From NCBI RefSeq assembly GCF_947507565.1, contig NC_089184.1, positions 2,046,001-2,110,000 of the forward strand: a DNA stretch of 64,000 nucleotides. The letters are read 5' to 3'. The notes under the pieces are model-generated. The model was not told the origin of the DNA, made no database searches, and worked only from the letters and a program-made list of their open reading frames with translations. Positions 46,446 through 57,121 of the stretch are shown here, in pieces (the stretch's first letter is position 1; every line of letters begins with the position of its first letter). The position numbers were made by a program, and so were the translations under genes. This stretch comes from Oscarella lobularis. Lineage: Eukaryota > Porifera > Homoscleromorpha > Homosclerophorida > Oscarellidae.

Positions 46446-47167
46446 TTAAGCCTTCTGCTGGAGCTCCCGACGGACTGACCGAAATGATCCTTTTATTCGT
46501 CGACCCTCTGTCTTCTGCAGCTGTCGAATAATTTCAAGGTCGACCTTGTTGCTGGCTGATTGCTTTCTTCTTCGTACAGTCCAATTATATATTCTTGGCT
46601 TTAATTAACAACATCGTACTCTACCTACCTCTTCCTTCTTTCTCTTGTCCCTTCATCAGCCTTTGTTCTTTCATCCACGACTACATCGTCCTTGTTCTCT
46701 TCCTCTCTTTCTTCTCCGCCGTCATCAATCTTCTCGTCCTCGTCTGCCTCCTCTGCCTGGCTTTCCAATAAAAAACTATCTGACGTTCTACAAAACAACG
46801 TATTAGTTGGTAGTATATTTCTTCTAATCGACTTCATTACCCTCTGTGACTAACGAAGTTCTTAAGGAACAACAGGCGCTTGTAATACTCTAACGGCCCC
46901 ACGTCGTCTCGCTTGTCACCGGTTCGTCCTTTTCGCTTCTTTGATTTCTTTCCGAACCGTTCTTGCAAAGCCCTCCACCTCTTCTGGCACGCTTCAACTA
47001 AAATTGACGACTCTTGCGAGGAAAACCTGCCTAATTAAACAAGTATATTAATTAACTCCCAATGCTCAGCTCCTCTGAAATGTCCGTCCAAAAATTCTCC
47101 TTTTTGTTGATACCTTAAAAAAGACATTCGATTTGTCGTAAAGGCAGGGAGGGTTATCGACAAGCTC
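46446..47167 (-). CDS. MADF-domain protein, partial, with a frameshift
   Basis: MADF domains are Myb/SANT-like DNA-binding folds found in animal transcription factors and in accessory proteins of Harbinger transposons. Exons are 47057-47167 (start not found), 46841-46997, 46629-46787 and 46446-46569, separated by 53-59-nt GT/AG introns with matching phases. The domain reads ELVDNPPCLYDKSNVFFK, NKKENFWTDISEELSIG, ACQKRWRALQERFGKK and GPLEYYKRLLFLKNFVS, matching the spacing of the conserved Trp and Tyr residues. A Glu/Asp-rich segment and a basic helical tail (EIIRQLQKTEGRRIKGSF) follow, ending in TAA at 46446-46448. One base is missing between FFK and NKK (about 47112); this is either a disabling frameshift or a sequencing error. 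The first exon was not found. Confidence 0.6.
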
Positions 47168-47224
47168 TTAACTTCATTCCGTTAGTCTTATGCTAAGCGC
47201 CGAAAATAGACCCACCTTCTATTC

Positions 47225-47312
47225 CATACGTAAACGTTGCGTTGCGTTACGTTACGTCACAATGGCACAGTGGGAATGGGTTACGTCACGTTACGTTACG
47301 TTACGTTAGGTC
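47225..47312. repeat. GTTAC-type pentanucleotide repeats
   Basis: Two runs of GTTAC/ACGTT pentamers (about 47236-47258 and 47280-47310) are separated by about 20 bp of unique sequence. No other feature is seen between 47168 and 47517. Confidence 0.8.
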
Positions 47313-47517
47313 GCCAGTGTCAATAGGCCTTCAGACCTGCAGTTAGTTAGGACAACTAACCTAACCTTGAAAACAACTGTAGTGGCAGAGCATGTACTAA
47401 GCTCTATACTATATACGGGAAGTATGTACAGGTATGAGTAAACAGTATGAGCCATAAACATACTCATACACGTGTACGTTAATAATGTCATTATGTGACA
47501 AACGTGAATAGGTAATA

Positions 47518-48031
47518 CAGTCGAAGCCGGTTAATGTCAACCTTTAAAATAATTTCTCAGTGCGTTTTGACAAAAAGCGAATGTTGACATTAGGCAAAGA
47601 GTACTACTAGATAGCTAATTTGTACTTGCGTACAAAAAAACTACGTCAACATGCTTCAAAATACTAAGTCATTGCTCTCTGAACACGCTTTTTGCGGAAT
47701 TCCCTTCCTACGGTCCTTTCAACTACACCAAGGGATTTCAGGACTGCTTGATCAAGGGCTTTTTTCTGCGCATACTGCCTGACAACAGAGAAAGCTTTTA
47801 TAACTGCAGCTAATAGCATAGGAACATCGTCTTTTACTTCTTCCTCTTCACAGCTGCTTTTGTCCAACCGACTTCTCTTCTCTCTGGCAATCTGAAGAAG
47901 CTTTTCGTCGTTTTTTCTCCATACATGACAGCTTGTTCATCTAGTTCCACGATTTGAATTAACTCTTCCTGAGTCATGCCTGGATGAATTTCTTCTAAGT
48001 CACGGAGTGGATGCAAGTCGTTTTCCAACAC
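47518..48031 (-). pseudogene. Tigger/pogo-like transposase, C-terminal fragment
   Basis: Two overlapping minus-strand frames joined by one frameshift (about 47860) read LEEIHPGMTQEELIQIVELD and MLLAAVIKAFSVVRQYAQKK, then a coil ending RVQRAMT-stop at 47664. This layout is typical of the C-terminal helical region after the DDE domain in Tigger-like transposases. About 145 bp downstream is a probable terminal repeat, CAGTCGAAGCCGGTTAATGT (47519 on), with an inverted partial copy GTTGACATTAGGC at about 47577. The rest of the element is missing. Confidence 0.55.
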
Positions 48032-48076
48032 GTCATTGTCTGTTTAGCAAAAACCGGCGTCTTTGAAGCAGTGAGC

Positions 48077-48097
48077 TACAGTGCATCCCACGTCCAA
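48077..48097 (+). repeat. Solo TIR of the CAGTGCATCCC family
   Basis: TA followed by CAGTGCATCCCACGTCCAA is the same end sequence as the 804-bp element at 55863-56666. No matching inverted end is found next to it, so it is a solo end or the remains of a truncated copy. Confidence 0.7.
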
Positions 48098-48574
48098 ACG
48101 CAAATGGGCGGGGCAGCAGTTTTCGCAAGCGTTTGTATTCTTTTGGGAAATAATAAATTATACGACTTACCTGGTTGTGTTATTCAGTCTTATTCCGGCA
48201 TGCTGAGGTGCTGCATTCTGTTATTGTGCATTTCGTTTTGCCGCTAAACGACACGATAGCAACCATGACGCATAACAGTTACTTCTGCTGGCAGCCGTCA
48301 ATGGCAACGTCTTTCGTATTGTCTTTGAATGCTTAAGGACGTCGCCGGCTTCGCTGAACAATATCAGTGTAGGCCGTGGGATCACTTTTGTGTAGGGCGT
48401 GGTTAGGCTAATTTGTGGCTACACGGAAGCATCTCAGTCAAATCATTCACCGGCACACGCTGAAGAGTAAGCTTCCCTCCATTCGCCTTTAAGCGATTAA
48501 GGCCGCAACGCTCGATTTGTCGATACATATGGAAAACCACGTGCGGCATTGCTAGCGTACGCGAGACTACCAAA
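48098..48574. other. No gene recognised; leader of the HIRAN gene
   Basis: No domain or repeat is seen. The last 100 bases precede the start codon of the HIRAN-domain gene and may hold its promoter or a first intron; a TTAG acceptor at 48613-48616 is a possible splice site. Confidence 0.4.
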
Positions 48575-49048
48575 ATGTCGCTCTTTTATGTTTTCTTGTT
48601 TGTGAGCAAAATTAGAGGAGTGCGGTTGTATTATGGCTACAACGAAATTGGAGATGGTCGAGTCATCGATTTCTTCCGCGAAAGAAGAAACTTTCACGAT
48701 CGCTACGCGATCAGCTTTTGGCTAGGTCGCGACGAAATTGGCCACGTAGACAAGGACGTCGCTCAATTGCTTTCGGCGTCTATTGAAGACAGCCTAGTGG
48801 CAATCAAAGGGTATTGATTTGTTTTAATTTTTTTGCGATTTTTTTAATTTTGTTATTTGCAGGACACTCATCAAAATGCCTTATTTGAGCGACGGTGGCG
48901 GTTCGAGAAGCTGCACATTTCGGGTCTGTTTGACACCACGACACAGCTTTCTCCGTGCTCCACAATCCCACCGTCTCCGGAAGCCCAAGAAGAGGATAGT
49001 GACGATTCGTGCTTGATTGTGAAGCCGAAAAAAGCCCAAATTCAATGA
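48575..49048 (+). CDS. Small HIRAN-domain protein
   Basis: HIRAN domains bind 3' DNA ends and are found at the N-terminus of HLTF/Rad5 remodellers and in small stand-alone proteins. From the ATG at 48575 the protein reads KIRGVRLYYGYNEIGDGRVI, RNFHDRYAISFW, RDEIGHVDKDVAQLLS and LVAIKG, the conserved HIRAN pattern. A GTATTG...TTGCAG intron (about 48813-48861) follows. The downstream exon has a plausible tail in one frame (SPCSTIPPSPEAQEEDSDDS, ending KPKKAQIQ-stop at 49048), but the visible donor does not join it in phase, so exon 1's end or a frameshift is unresolved. The true start could lie upstream if the first residues are spliced. No helicase follows, unlike HLTF. Confidence 0.55.
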
Positions 49049-49129
49049 AGGAATTTGCCTTTCTTTGTTACATTTGGGTGGCTTTCAAAAAAGCAGGGAT
49101 TGGTCTTTGGAAAAGGCTAAGGTGTTCAC

Positions 49130-49395
49130 TTAGTTTCTAACGGAAACACTCCAGCAGGGGGACTTGTATACGCGGATCGCTTTTTCCAGGGCCTCTTCAA
49201 ACAGGCCTTCCGTGTAGAGCTCGTACTGGCGGATGCCGTGATAGAAGCCCTGGATTGTGCTCTCTGCAATTTGGTGAGACTCGCGGGAATCGTTGAACTC
49301 AGCTCTCTGATCGTGTAGTCACAGTGTGATCGCGTGTACTGTTTGGCAGAACACCAGACACGTTCGATAGGATTGAGCTCGCCGTGGAATTTCGG
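49130..49395 (-). pseudogene. IS630/Tc1-like DDE transposase, C-terminal fragment
   Basis: The fragment reads KFHGELNPIERVWCSAKQYT, with LNPIE holding the third acidic residue of the catalytic triad, then HCDYTIRELSS. After one frameshift it reads TIQGFYHGIRQYELYTEGLF and ends SVSVRN-stop at 49130. The same family occurs at 57122-57804, but the two copies differ at about a third of positions where they overlap. Confidence 0.65.
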
Positions 49396-50332
49396 TAAGT
49401 ATCACCTGATGCGCAGAGTGGCGGAGCACTCTCAAATTCATTGGCCTCGGACCGGAAAACTTCATGCAAAGCCAGAATATTGCAAAGTTCCTGTTTGCTT
49501 TCTTATCGCTCATTGACTCCTCTTTCGACGAGCACCAACTCTAAAACCAACTCAACCCTTTGGTGTGCCGTTCTCGTTCACCAACGATTGAGCCTTCGCG
49601 TCCCACTAAGTATCGTGCATGATTGGTTGCTTTCTTTCTAGCCCCTTGTTCATTGCTTTTGCACTGAAGGAGTCACTGGGCATGCGGCGATGGCAGGGAC
49701 TGTTGTCAACAACAAACAGCTTTGCATCCAGGGTACTTGGAATTGAAAATTTCGATTGCTTTTAACATGTGAACTTTAATTAACTATTTGTGACAATTTT
49801 TAAATACTCAATTAATTAACTATATATGAAGCCCGTGCGCACTGTGGTGCCCTTTTCAGACTTTCGCGACTGGGACGATTTTTTTCAAAAGTTAAGAACT
49901 CGGTTTTACATGCTTCTCTTTTATACGTGCTATAAAAAATGGTTTTGAATTTTTTGTTTTATATTTTGACGTTTTAAACTAAAAAATTAGGTTTTTATTT
50001 CTCTCCCACACTTATTAGTACCACAGTTGCAAAGTAGCAAACGAGAAACAACAACAATGTAACCGCTGCAGAAAAAAGCATAAAAAGCAGTTTTTTAGAC
50101 AATGGGTCTTCTTTGTTGGAGTAGCATCAACCTTAGGAAAAAATCTGGTATATAAATTGTTTTGTTACATCTATAATTATTCATTTATTTATTTATTTAT
50201 TTATTTATTTAATTAATATCTTACTAAACTTATTTACTTTTTATTCCAAAGTTTTATTTTATGCGTCTCTGTTTTCTAATTTTGTATTCTTACAATATAT
50301 CTGTAATTTATTATTTTTATATATCTGCAGAA
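49396..50332. other. No gene recognised; TTTA microsatellite
   Basis: The stretch is AT-rich in its second half. A TTTA microsatellite lies at about 50179-50212. A short minus-strand segment at about 49690-49735 reads LFVVDNSPCHRRM and may be a transposase scrap, too short to assign. Confidence 0.45.
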
Positions 50333-51545
50333 TTACGTAAAATAATTCTTGAAACACGGTGAAGCAGAGAGGTAAACGCTGCATTTGTCGCAAATATAAC
50401 ATGGCCTGCAGCCCTTCTTGCAACGCTTTGTTTTATTTGTACTGAACTCGGGAAAGTGTTGTCCGCTTATATCTTTCTTCATTGAAAGACCTTTTTCTCC
50501 CTTTCTCTTTGCGGCTGCAGTGCTGGTTGATCAGTTCGTCCGCTAACTGCAAACAAAAAGGTTTTGCCATTATGTCGCCATTGACTTCTTTCATAACAAC
50601 AAAGCTATTGTTTATCGCCACTTTCACCGTGTACCAGAATATGCGCATGTACCACCTTTTTGATTTGCGCGAGCTTTCACAGAGCTTCCTCAGGTTGTTG
50701 GCGAGGTCAATTTCACCATGAAACTATTGTATAGCTTCACGGCTACAGGACAGGTGATATTCTTACGTTTTGCCATCGGGTTGGCGGCGCTCGAGAGTGG
50801 TGAAGACGTTCGGTAGGGCGATAGTGTTTATCAACCCCACCGGCCGCTTATCCATCCACATCATACAGTGGATTTTAGGTGTTATAACCTGACCTCTTTC
50901 ATCCACTGCCCAAGCGCCAACCGAATCTCCTCTCGGTATTTCTTTCTTTTTAAAGACTCTTTAGACCGCATCTGGCACTCCTTTTCGGTTTGTTCTGCAT
51001 GTTCTAATGAAAAAAAGTGCTTTTCTGAGCAAGAGCATTAGCTAAATGCGGACTGGAGAAAAAAGTATCACAAAAGTATCACAATATACGTGATAATTTT
51101 TCCCTATAAATAATTCAAATTGCAAAATATCTTGACGAATTGCGGCATTACCTAAAAGAGGTCCACACAAGTCTAGAACGACTCGTGCTCCAAGTCCATG
51201 CTGTTCCGTTCTTCTTGCCCTTGTAAATTTGAAAATGATACGTGTAACCTTTGACAAAATCGCAACTTAAGATCAACCGTTACCAGAAAAAAATACCAAT
51301 GAATATTTTTACTTACATGCAAAACGATTTGAAGGCGTGTTTTATCGGCTTTGCAGGAACGTATGGTGTGGAGAGTAGTTCTCGCAAAACATTCGACTGA
51401 TGTGATCGATAATAGGACGAATACGATAGAAGGCGTCGTATCTGGATTGTCCACCATTTTGAAGTGTAGCGCTTAAAATCGGCGTGACGGCCTCGTGAAA
51501 ATCACGTGTAAAATTAGCGCAAACTTTCTCAACAAACCCGCGATT
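50333..51545 (-). pseudogene. piggyBac transposase remnant
   Basis: Pieces in three frames follow the order of a piggyBac protein: TRDFHEAVTPILSATLQNGG and RYDAFYRIRPIIDHISRMF (about 51390-51510), GYTYHFQIYKGKK with GLGARVVLDLCGPLLGN (51120-51250), MMWMDKRPVGLINTIALPN (about 50810-50875), FCLQLADELINQHCSRKEKG (about 50490-50560) and a Cys-rich end CKKGCRPCYICDKC up to the stop at 50333. WMDKRPV and the C-terminal Cys finger are diagnostic. Frameshifts and stops make it inactive. TTAA-flanked ends were not located. Confidence 0.75.
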
Positions 51546-52688
51546 TGTTGCCTTGGCGAATTAATAACAGTGAGGTCACTAGCGGATCATCTTCCATATA
51601 AAAGTAACTGGATCACGCTCAAATTTCTTTCTTGCGCAAGGGTAGGCCTAGGATGCCAACGGGCTGAGCCTTTGAGTCTGATCGTGAGCTGGAAATGCTG
51701 GTTGTTAACCATCAAAGCGTTTGTCTCCTGTCGATCCTCATGGGTCGTTTCTTTCCCTCTCACGGCGTACCACGAGTCCACAACCACAACTAGTAAACGC
51801 GATTGTTAGACTAGCTAGAACTAGCCTCTTTTGACGAAGTGAAGAGTCTCTATTAATCCTACCGAGCAGTTGGATAACATTTCAAACAGGTGGATTGCAT
51901 CTACTCGATACGAGCCTAGCGAGAACACTACAGTGAGTTTCAAACCAGCTGAAACTTTGGCTAGAAATCTGTTAAAGACCAAGGAAAAAGTTCCGCCAAA
52001 AGCGGTTTTGATTCTACAGCCTCTAAGCCACGCAAGAAGTGTCCGAATTACATCATGTTCAAAAAATATGAAAAATTCTACCGTTTCAAGTTTGTGAGTT
52101 TTGTTCAACTGTGCAGAAATGTTTGCACGTTTTTTTACAGTGGAGAGTCCATGAGCAATCGTACATAACACCGCAATTTGGACGCGCCAAAGTGCAATAA
52201 AATAGTGTCGTTCTTTTAGGACGTTAACCTAATTTTTTTTCTAGTGCCTTCTTCAGACGTTTGATTTTTAATTTCAAAGACGTTAAATAAGTATTTACTT
52301 TTTATAATTACTCCTCAGCTGTTTTCAGTTTTTTTGTTTTTTTCTGGCTCTTGAACACTGATTTTCTGAAAGCCACATTTAAACTCTTCCTTAGAATTAC
52401 ATTGATTTGATCTCTGACTGCGCTCGAAAAGCGGATGAGTCTGTTTTGGGATTGACGCACTTTTGTCGTGTCGGACACAGCACCAGGTAAATTAGAGAAC
52501 ACTTGGTCGAACACTTCGCAGTCAACTGACCGAAAAAAGGAAAAAAACTTGGAGCATGCAAATGATGGGCAAAGAACGATTGCAGCATGCAAACTTTGAA
52601 CGTTTTAGAACAAACTACGAACAACGGGTTCAAAAGAAGAACACCAGTTCCTTAGTAAAGAACAAAAAAACGATTTTGTGACGGGTTC
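51546..52688. other. No gene recognised
   Basis: Several 65-115-codon ORFs on both strands (for example 51821-52171 and 52308-52592, minus) show no domain I know. The second ends in a Lys-rich tail and could be an exon, but nothing supports it. Confidence 0.45.
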
Positions 52689-54125
52689 TTACTTTTTTCG
52701 ATTTTTGGCCAATTGACGCTTGCCAGCGCTCGTTTCAGACAGAGCTCCGAAGGCGGCGGACAGAGAACGAACGGCCGAAGACGCAGATGGCACTTGAGAA
52801 CCTTTTGGTTTCGACGGAGTGTCGTCTTGAGCAGACGGGCGCCGAGAATTGTCGAAGGCTTCGCGTTGGGTAGCCTCCGAAACGCCGAGGTGCGAAGGCG
52901 ACATGGAAACGGACATCGACGTCGAAGGATTCTTCTCTCGCTCGACGGCAACGATTTTCTTATTTTTCGTGAACTTGACGCGAAATTCTTCTGCTTTTAG
53001 AAGAACGTATTCGTTCAACATGTCGATAGGACATTGAGCGATTTCGAGCGGCGTCGGCGCTGAGAAGAATTGTGGAGGTTTCGGCGGAGAGCGTCAAGAG
53101 GGCGTAGGCAGCGCTTTGACAGTTTTCGATCAGCGTCAGGGTGCCGCACGACAAACAGCGACCTGCTCCTTGAAAGACGTCGTTCTCGACGCGACTGATG
53201 CAGCCAGACGTGCAGGCTGGGCACACGTGATATTTGGCGTAGTCGGAAATTCCCGTGACTTTGACCTTTTCGACGGTGGTAGGCGTCTCCGTAAGAGTGA
53301 AAGTTTGGGGCGACATGTCCGTGATGTCGGAGCATGGAACGATGGCGGCGGCATTTCGTTGCGGCATGTACAGATAACGCGCGTCGCCGAACGATTTGAT
53401 TCCCATTGACTCGAACGTGTAACTGCGGTCGATTTCGACAGCGTCGCTGAAATCGTTCCACAACGTCAGAATGCAACATCCGGTCTGGTCGCCGACGACG
53501 ATTCTTCTAATTTTCGAACCAGCGCGAGAGCCGGAGGTCAAGGTTGTCGGTGCAGAAAGTTCGAGGACTTTGGCGTCGATGGTGATGAGTTGGTCGGGAG
53601 CCTCTTTGTCGACGCCGGCAATGGAGATCTTTTTCGGGACGCTTGTATTGGCGTGAAGGATGGTTCGGCAGGTTCATTTTCTTCGGCGATCGCATGAATG
53701 ACGTGTTGTCCTGCAAATGTGCCTCCATTTCCATCGTCACTCTATTCTTCTTCATCAGGACGTTGCCGAATGCAAGGGCTTTGCCGTTTTGGGCGAGGCT
53801 CGCGATGGTCTCGTGCTTTTGGGGGTTGAAGCAGACGAAACGTATTCGCGCCGTCCCGTCGATAACGTATCCGTCGAAGTACGCCGAAACTCGCGATTGT
53901 CCCGTATTCGCTGGCTGCTTGACGTCGGATAGCGTGTCCACGACGGCGTGAAAATTGGCTCGGTAGTCTGTATAGCAGAGAAAAAAATTAATTGGCGCCA
54001 TCAAAAGGACGTCCATCGAAGCGGGCATTTGTCGACGTACTGAGCGGCGAGTAGGCGACGTCCGACAGACGTTCGTAGTCTGTCGCGATCTGGGATTTCG
54101 TGGGCGACGGATAGGGCGACGTCAT
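52689..54125 (-). CDS. RPA-like ssDNA-binding protein, copy 2
   Basis: Replication-protein-A-like protein of the kind carried by Helitrons, expected to coat single-stranded DNA. Exon 1 (54041-54125) gives MTSPYPSPTKSQIATDYERL. Exon 2 (53703-53967) includes TARIRFVCFNPQKHETIASL. A proposed GTCATT...CAAG intron puts exon 3 (from 53641 down) in frame: KKISIAGVDKEAPDQLITI, IVVGDQTGCCILTLWNDF (OB-fold), VTGISDYAKYHVCPAC, and CLSC 18 residues later, a C2-C2 zinc ribbon like the C-terminal DNA-binding domain of RPA1. Beyond it the frame must change once within a GCCGACGCCGCTC run (about 53050) to reach AQCPIDMLNEYVLLKAEEF and a Ser/Lys-rich tail ending at 52689. That shift may be a lesion or an unseen intron. 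Introns are shared with copy 1, so duplication was at DNA level, not by retrotransposition. Confidence 0.65.
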
Positions 54126-54159
54126 CGTTCGAGATCTGCACATGTCATCGAAGTGAGCG

Positions 54160-54345
54160 TGGAACTGCCTAGGGGCCCCGACGAAATCGGAGCGCGGTAC
54201 ATCGTCACGAGTAGTCGCGCGAGCGCGGCGATTCCGCGACGCGAAGCGATCCGGCGGAGGAGTTCGCGGCCGAAAGCGGGCGCGGCCATGGCGTCCAAGA
54301 TGGCCGCTTCGCTATTAGTGCAGCAGATTAGTGACAACCTTGGAA
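54160..54345. repeat. Duplicated segment upstream of RPA copy 2
   Basis: This segment is about 80-90% identical by eye to 38062-38218, including GACGAAATCGGAGCGCGGTA and AAGATGGCCGCTTCGCTATT. It lies in the same position relative to the RPA gene. In the plus-strand frame it reads GPDEIGARYIVT and, after one inserted base, AGAAMASKMAASLLVQQ. It may be a promoter/5' segment or a divergent ORF of the same mobile unit. Confidence 0.7.
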
Positions 54346-55862
54346 GAGAAGGTGAGGAAGTTGTGTTGGCTCCTCGTTCGGATTGAAATCTAATTAGCGC
54401 CTTTATTTTTTAAAGGCAATACTTTTATGTATATTGCTTTTGCACGTGACGTGTTATGTGCCCTATTTCTCTACAGCGCAGTTTCGATGGCTTTCTCTTC
54501 CTTTTTCGTGAATTGCCAGTTTTGCGGCGTCCGCTTGCGAAGCGGTTACCGTTCCGCGAAGTCAGAATACGCAGTAATCTTTAGTCGCTGACCGACTAAT
54601 CGTTGGCCTGTACGGCGGAGCCATACTGGGCTTCTTTCAAGCAGAAGTTGCCGTCATTCTCAGTCCTCATATTGACGAGTACGCCATTCGATTATCTGGG
54701 TAAGCCATTTCGGGGCCAGACATATTATTTCCGGAAAAGCTGCTCATTAGATTTCTTTGCGGGACTCCGTACTCAAACGATCCCAAAGCAAATCATAGCA
54801 AGCGTTTTCGAGTATCCCGTCGTGTTGCCATGCAACAGTAACTTGTTGAGTTTTTAAAAAAGTGAAGTAGCCTATTTTTAATAAATAGTCCGATTGTACA
54901 TGGTTACTAACCTTATTTTTTCCTTTTTTTTAAAATAAAATTTGTACTTTGAAATGAAATTTTGACGTCAGACCAAAATATTTGTATTTAGTGTTTTATA
55001 TTTGAAATTACCAACAAAACAGAACTCTCTGGTACTGTAGAAGCAATTGTAATCTAAAAAACAAATTTTAATTTGTACAAATTCAAATAATTACAAGGTT
55101 TTTATACCTGAAACGTAGAGAAGCATCATTTTGAACCTAAATTTAGTTATAAGAAAATTCATTTTTATTCATAATTATATTTTTTACCATGTTTTATAAT
55201 TGAACAAAAAAAAGTAAAAAGTAAAAAAGTAGCGCGCTATCCAACCGTTTTCGCTATCAAATATACGATAACATACCTTGACTTGCGTTCTGAACGACGA
55301 ATTGAATAGAAATGACTTTTATCGAACGTCTTTGACCTTTATGATAGCAGAAGCAGCCAAGGAAAAGCGAATTGCAACACCAAAGAAAAAGGGGAGGCTT
55401 ACATCCTCTACATTACGTCATTCCTAGTTACCGAACAAAAAAGCTACTTGCGAAGAGCTGTAGAAGGCCCCTGTACGTTTTTTTGTTGCATAATGATAAA
55501 AAAGTAGTGAATTTGTGCCGCGAACGCTAAAAATCGTCAAAAAACGCGAGAAAAGCCTTCGATTGGATCAACCTTGCGTGCGCTACTGCTTGTGACGTTG
55601 AATAGTAGCCTGACGTGTTTGGTAAACCGCTATGTATTCGTTACCGTTACTAAACTGCGCATGCTCTGCAATAACAGTTTACTGGCGTATAAAAGCACAG
55701 ACTTAGTATATTTAAAAACCATTACGGGGTATGGAACATCGAATTGGAAGTCGAATGTTAAGGAACGTCGATTTCTGAGGAAAATTTCACATCAGTCTTC
55801 TGCCAATTCGAAGAACAAGGAAACACGGTGACGTGGAATGAACGCAGCTGTCAACTTAGGTA
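54346..55862. other. No gene recognised
   Basis: AT-rich sequence, especially 54860-55260. A 40-codon open segment at about 54585-54708 (GLYGGAILGFFQAEVAVILS) is bordered by an AG acceptor and a GGGTAAG donor and could be an isolated exon, but no partner exon was found. Confidence 0.4.
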
Positions 55863-56666
55863 CAGTGCATCCCACGTCCAATCGAAAACGCCCACTTCTG
55901 CGCAATTGACCAGTTTTCTCGCTCTTAGTACGTTCTCTAACCAAAATCTGTATTAGAAACTTAGGCCGCCTTCAGAACCCATCCATTTCTGCGGTTTTAT
56001 AGTCGTACCGTTCTCCGTTTGAGCTATACGGGAACATTTCCGGAGCGAATCTTCAAGACGCGTTAGGCTATTTTTCTGCAGAAAAATAGCCTTTAGCGCG
56101 GTATGGAAAATTACAGAGCGTATATTAGTCTAAATCCTATTCGGGTTTTTCTTCAGCGGTCGCCGAAAATAATTCAGTTGGTCGGATTGAGCCGTTTGGT
56201 GCCTAGGCGTACACTAATCACGTTAGGCTAATTTTTCAGAAAACGAAGCCAGAAACAAACGCGCGCGTCATACCGTTAGAAAGAGGGGTAAATTCTCTGC
56301 AAAACAAGCTATAGCAAGCAGCGATTAGTGCTGAAGCGAATGCACAGCAGGTGTCTAAGAATTTAGAAGGCGCTTCTCTCTAAGTAACGCGTTGACGAAA
56401 GTTGCTTTTTTCTATCTAAATTGGCAGTATAGCCGTTTAGCAAATGTTGGAAAAGAGATCTTAGCGCCACAGATACGCTTAAAGCTCTTTCTAGAAAGTC
56501 TTTACCTAGTTGTTCTGTTTCCCTGTGTACCCTATTGGGGCCTCATCTTTGGGCGAAATATTTTACGCCAGCAAGGCTGTTTAGAGACTAATTAGAAGCG
56601 CTCGAAAGGGCTGGGAGGGATCGAAAACGTGTGATACATTTTTTTGATTGGACGTGGGATGCACTC
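55863..56666. mobile_element. Non-autonomous TIR element, 804 bp, TA duplication
   Basis: The left end CAGTGCATCCCACGTCCAAT is matched by an inverted right end (ATTGGACGTGGGATGCACTC) with one mismatch at the tip. TA flanks both sides (55861-55862, 56667-56668), as in Tc1/mariner-type insertion. The interior has AT-rich short palindromes (for example about 56065-56092) and no transposase. Confidence 0.75.
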
Positions 56667-57121
56667 TAGTTTTGCCAATTGACGACGATCTGTATGGAAC
56701 TTCGGAAAGCCCAAGCATTCTCGCTCCGATGTGCTCTGAAGGCGCAATAGCGGAAGCCAAGGAGCACACGATGAAGGAGTCCAAGAGGAATTACCGTCTC
56801 CGAAGAGGCCATAAATGTCCTACTGTTGAAACTGTGGGGTATTCCTTCGTGAGAAATTTACTGAAAGCTTTATTTAACCCTACAGCTTAATTTACGAAAA
56901 ACAGAGAATTCAGAACTACATGTTTCCAAATATACGACGATGAGACTTACTGTATAAACGTGTTTCTTGAGCACTTTCCAGCCTCTCTCCCGAGCAACCC
57001 TCAGAGTAAGCTAGAAGATAGTCTCTAACATTCCTGAAATATATTTTGATAGTATTAACTGACACGCTTAATAAAGGTGGCCGAATATTCCGTGTCAAAG
57101 CAGTGATATTATAATATTATT

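Noticed and set aside
49690-49735. Minus-strand LFVVDNSPCHRRM, resembling a transposase catalytic motif
   Set aside because: The match is about a dozen residues with no flanking transposase motifs in any frame.
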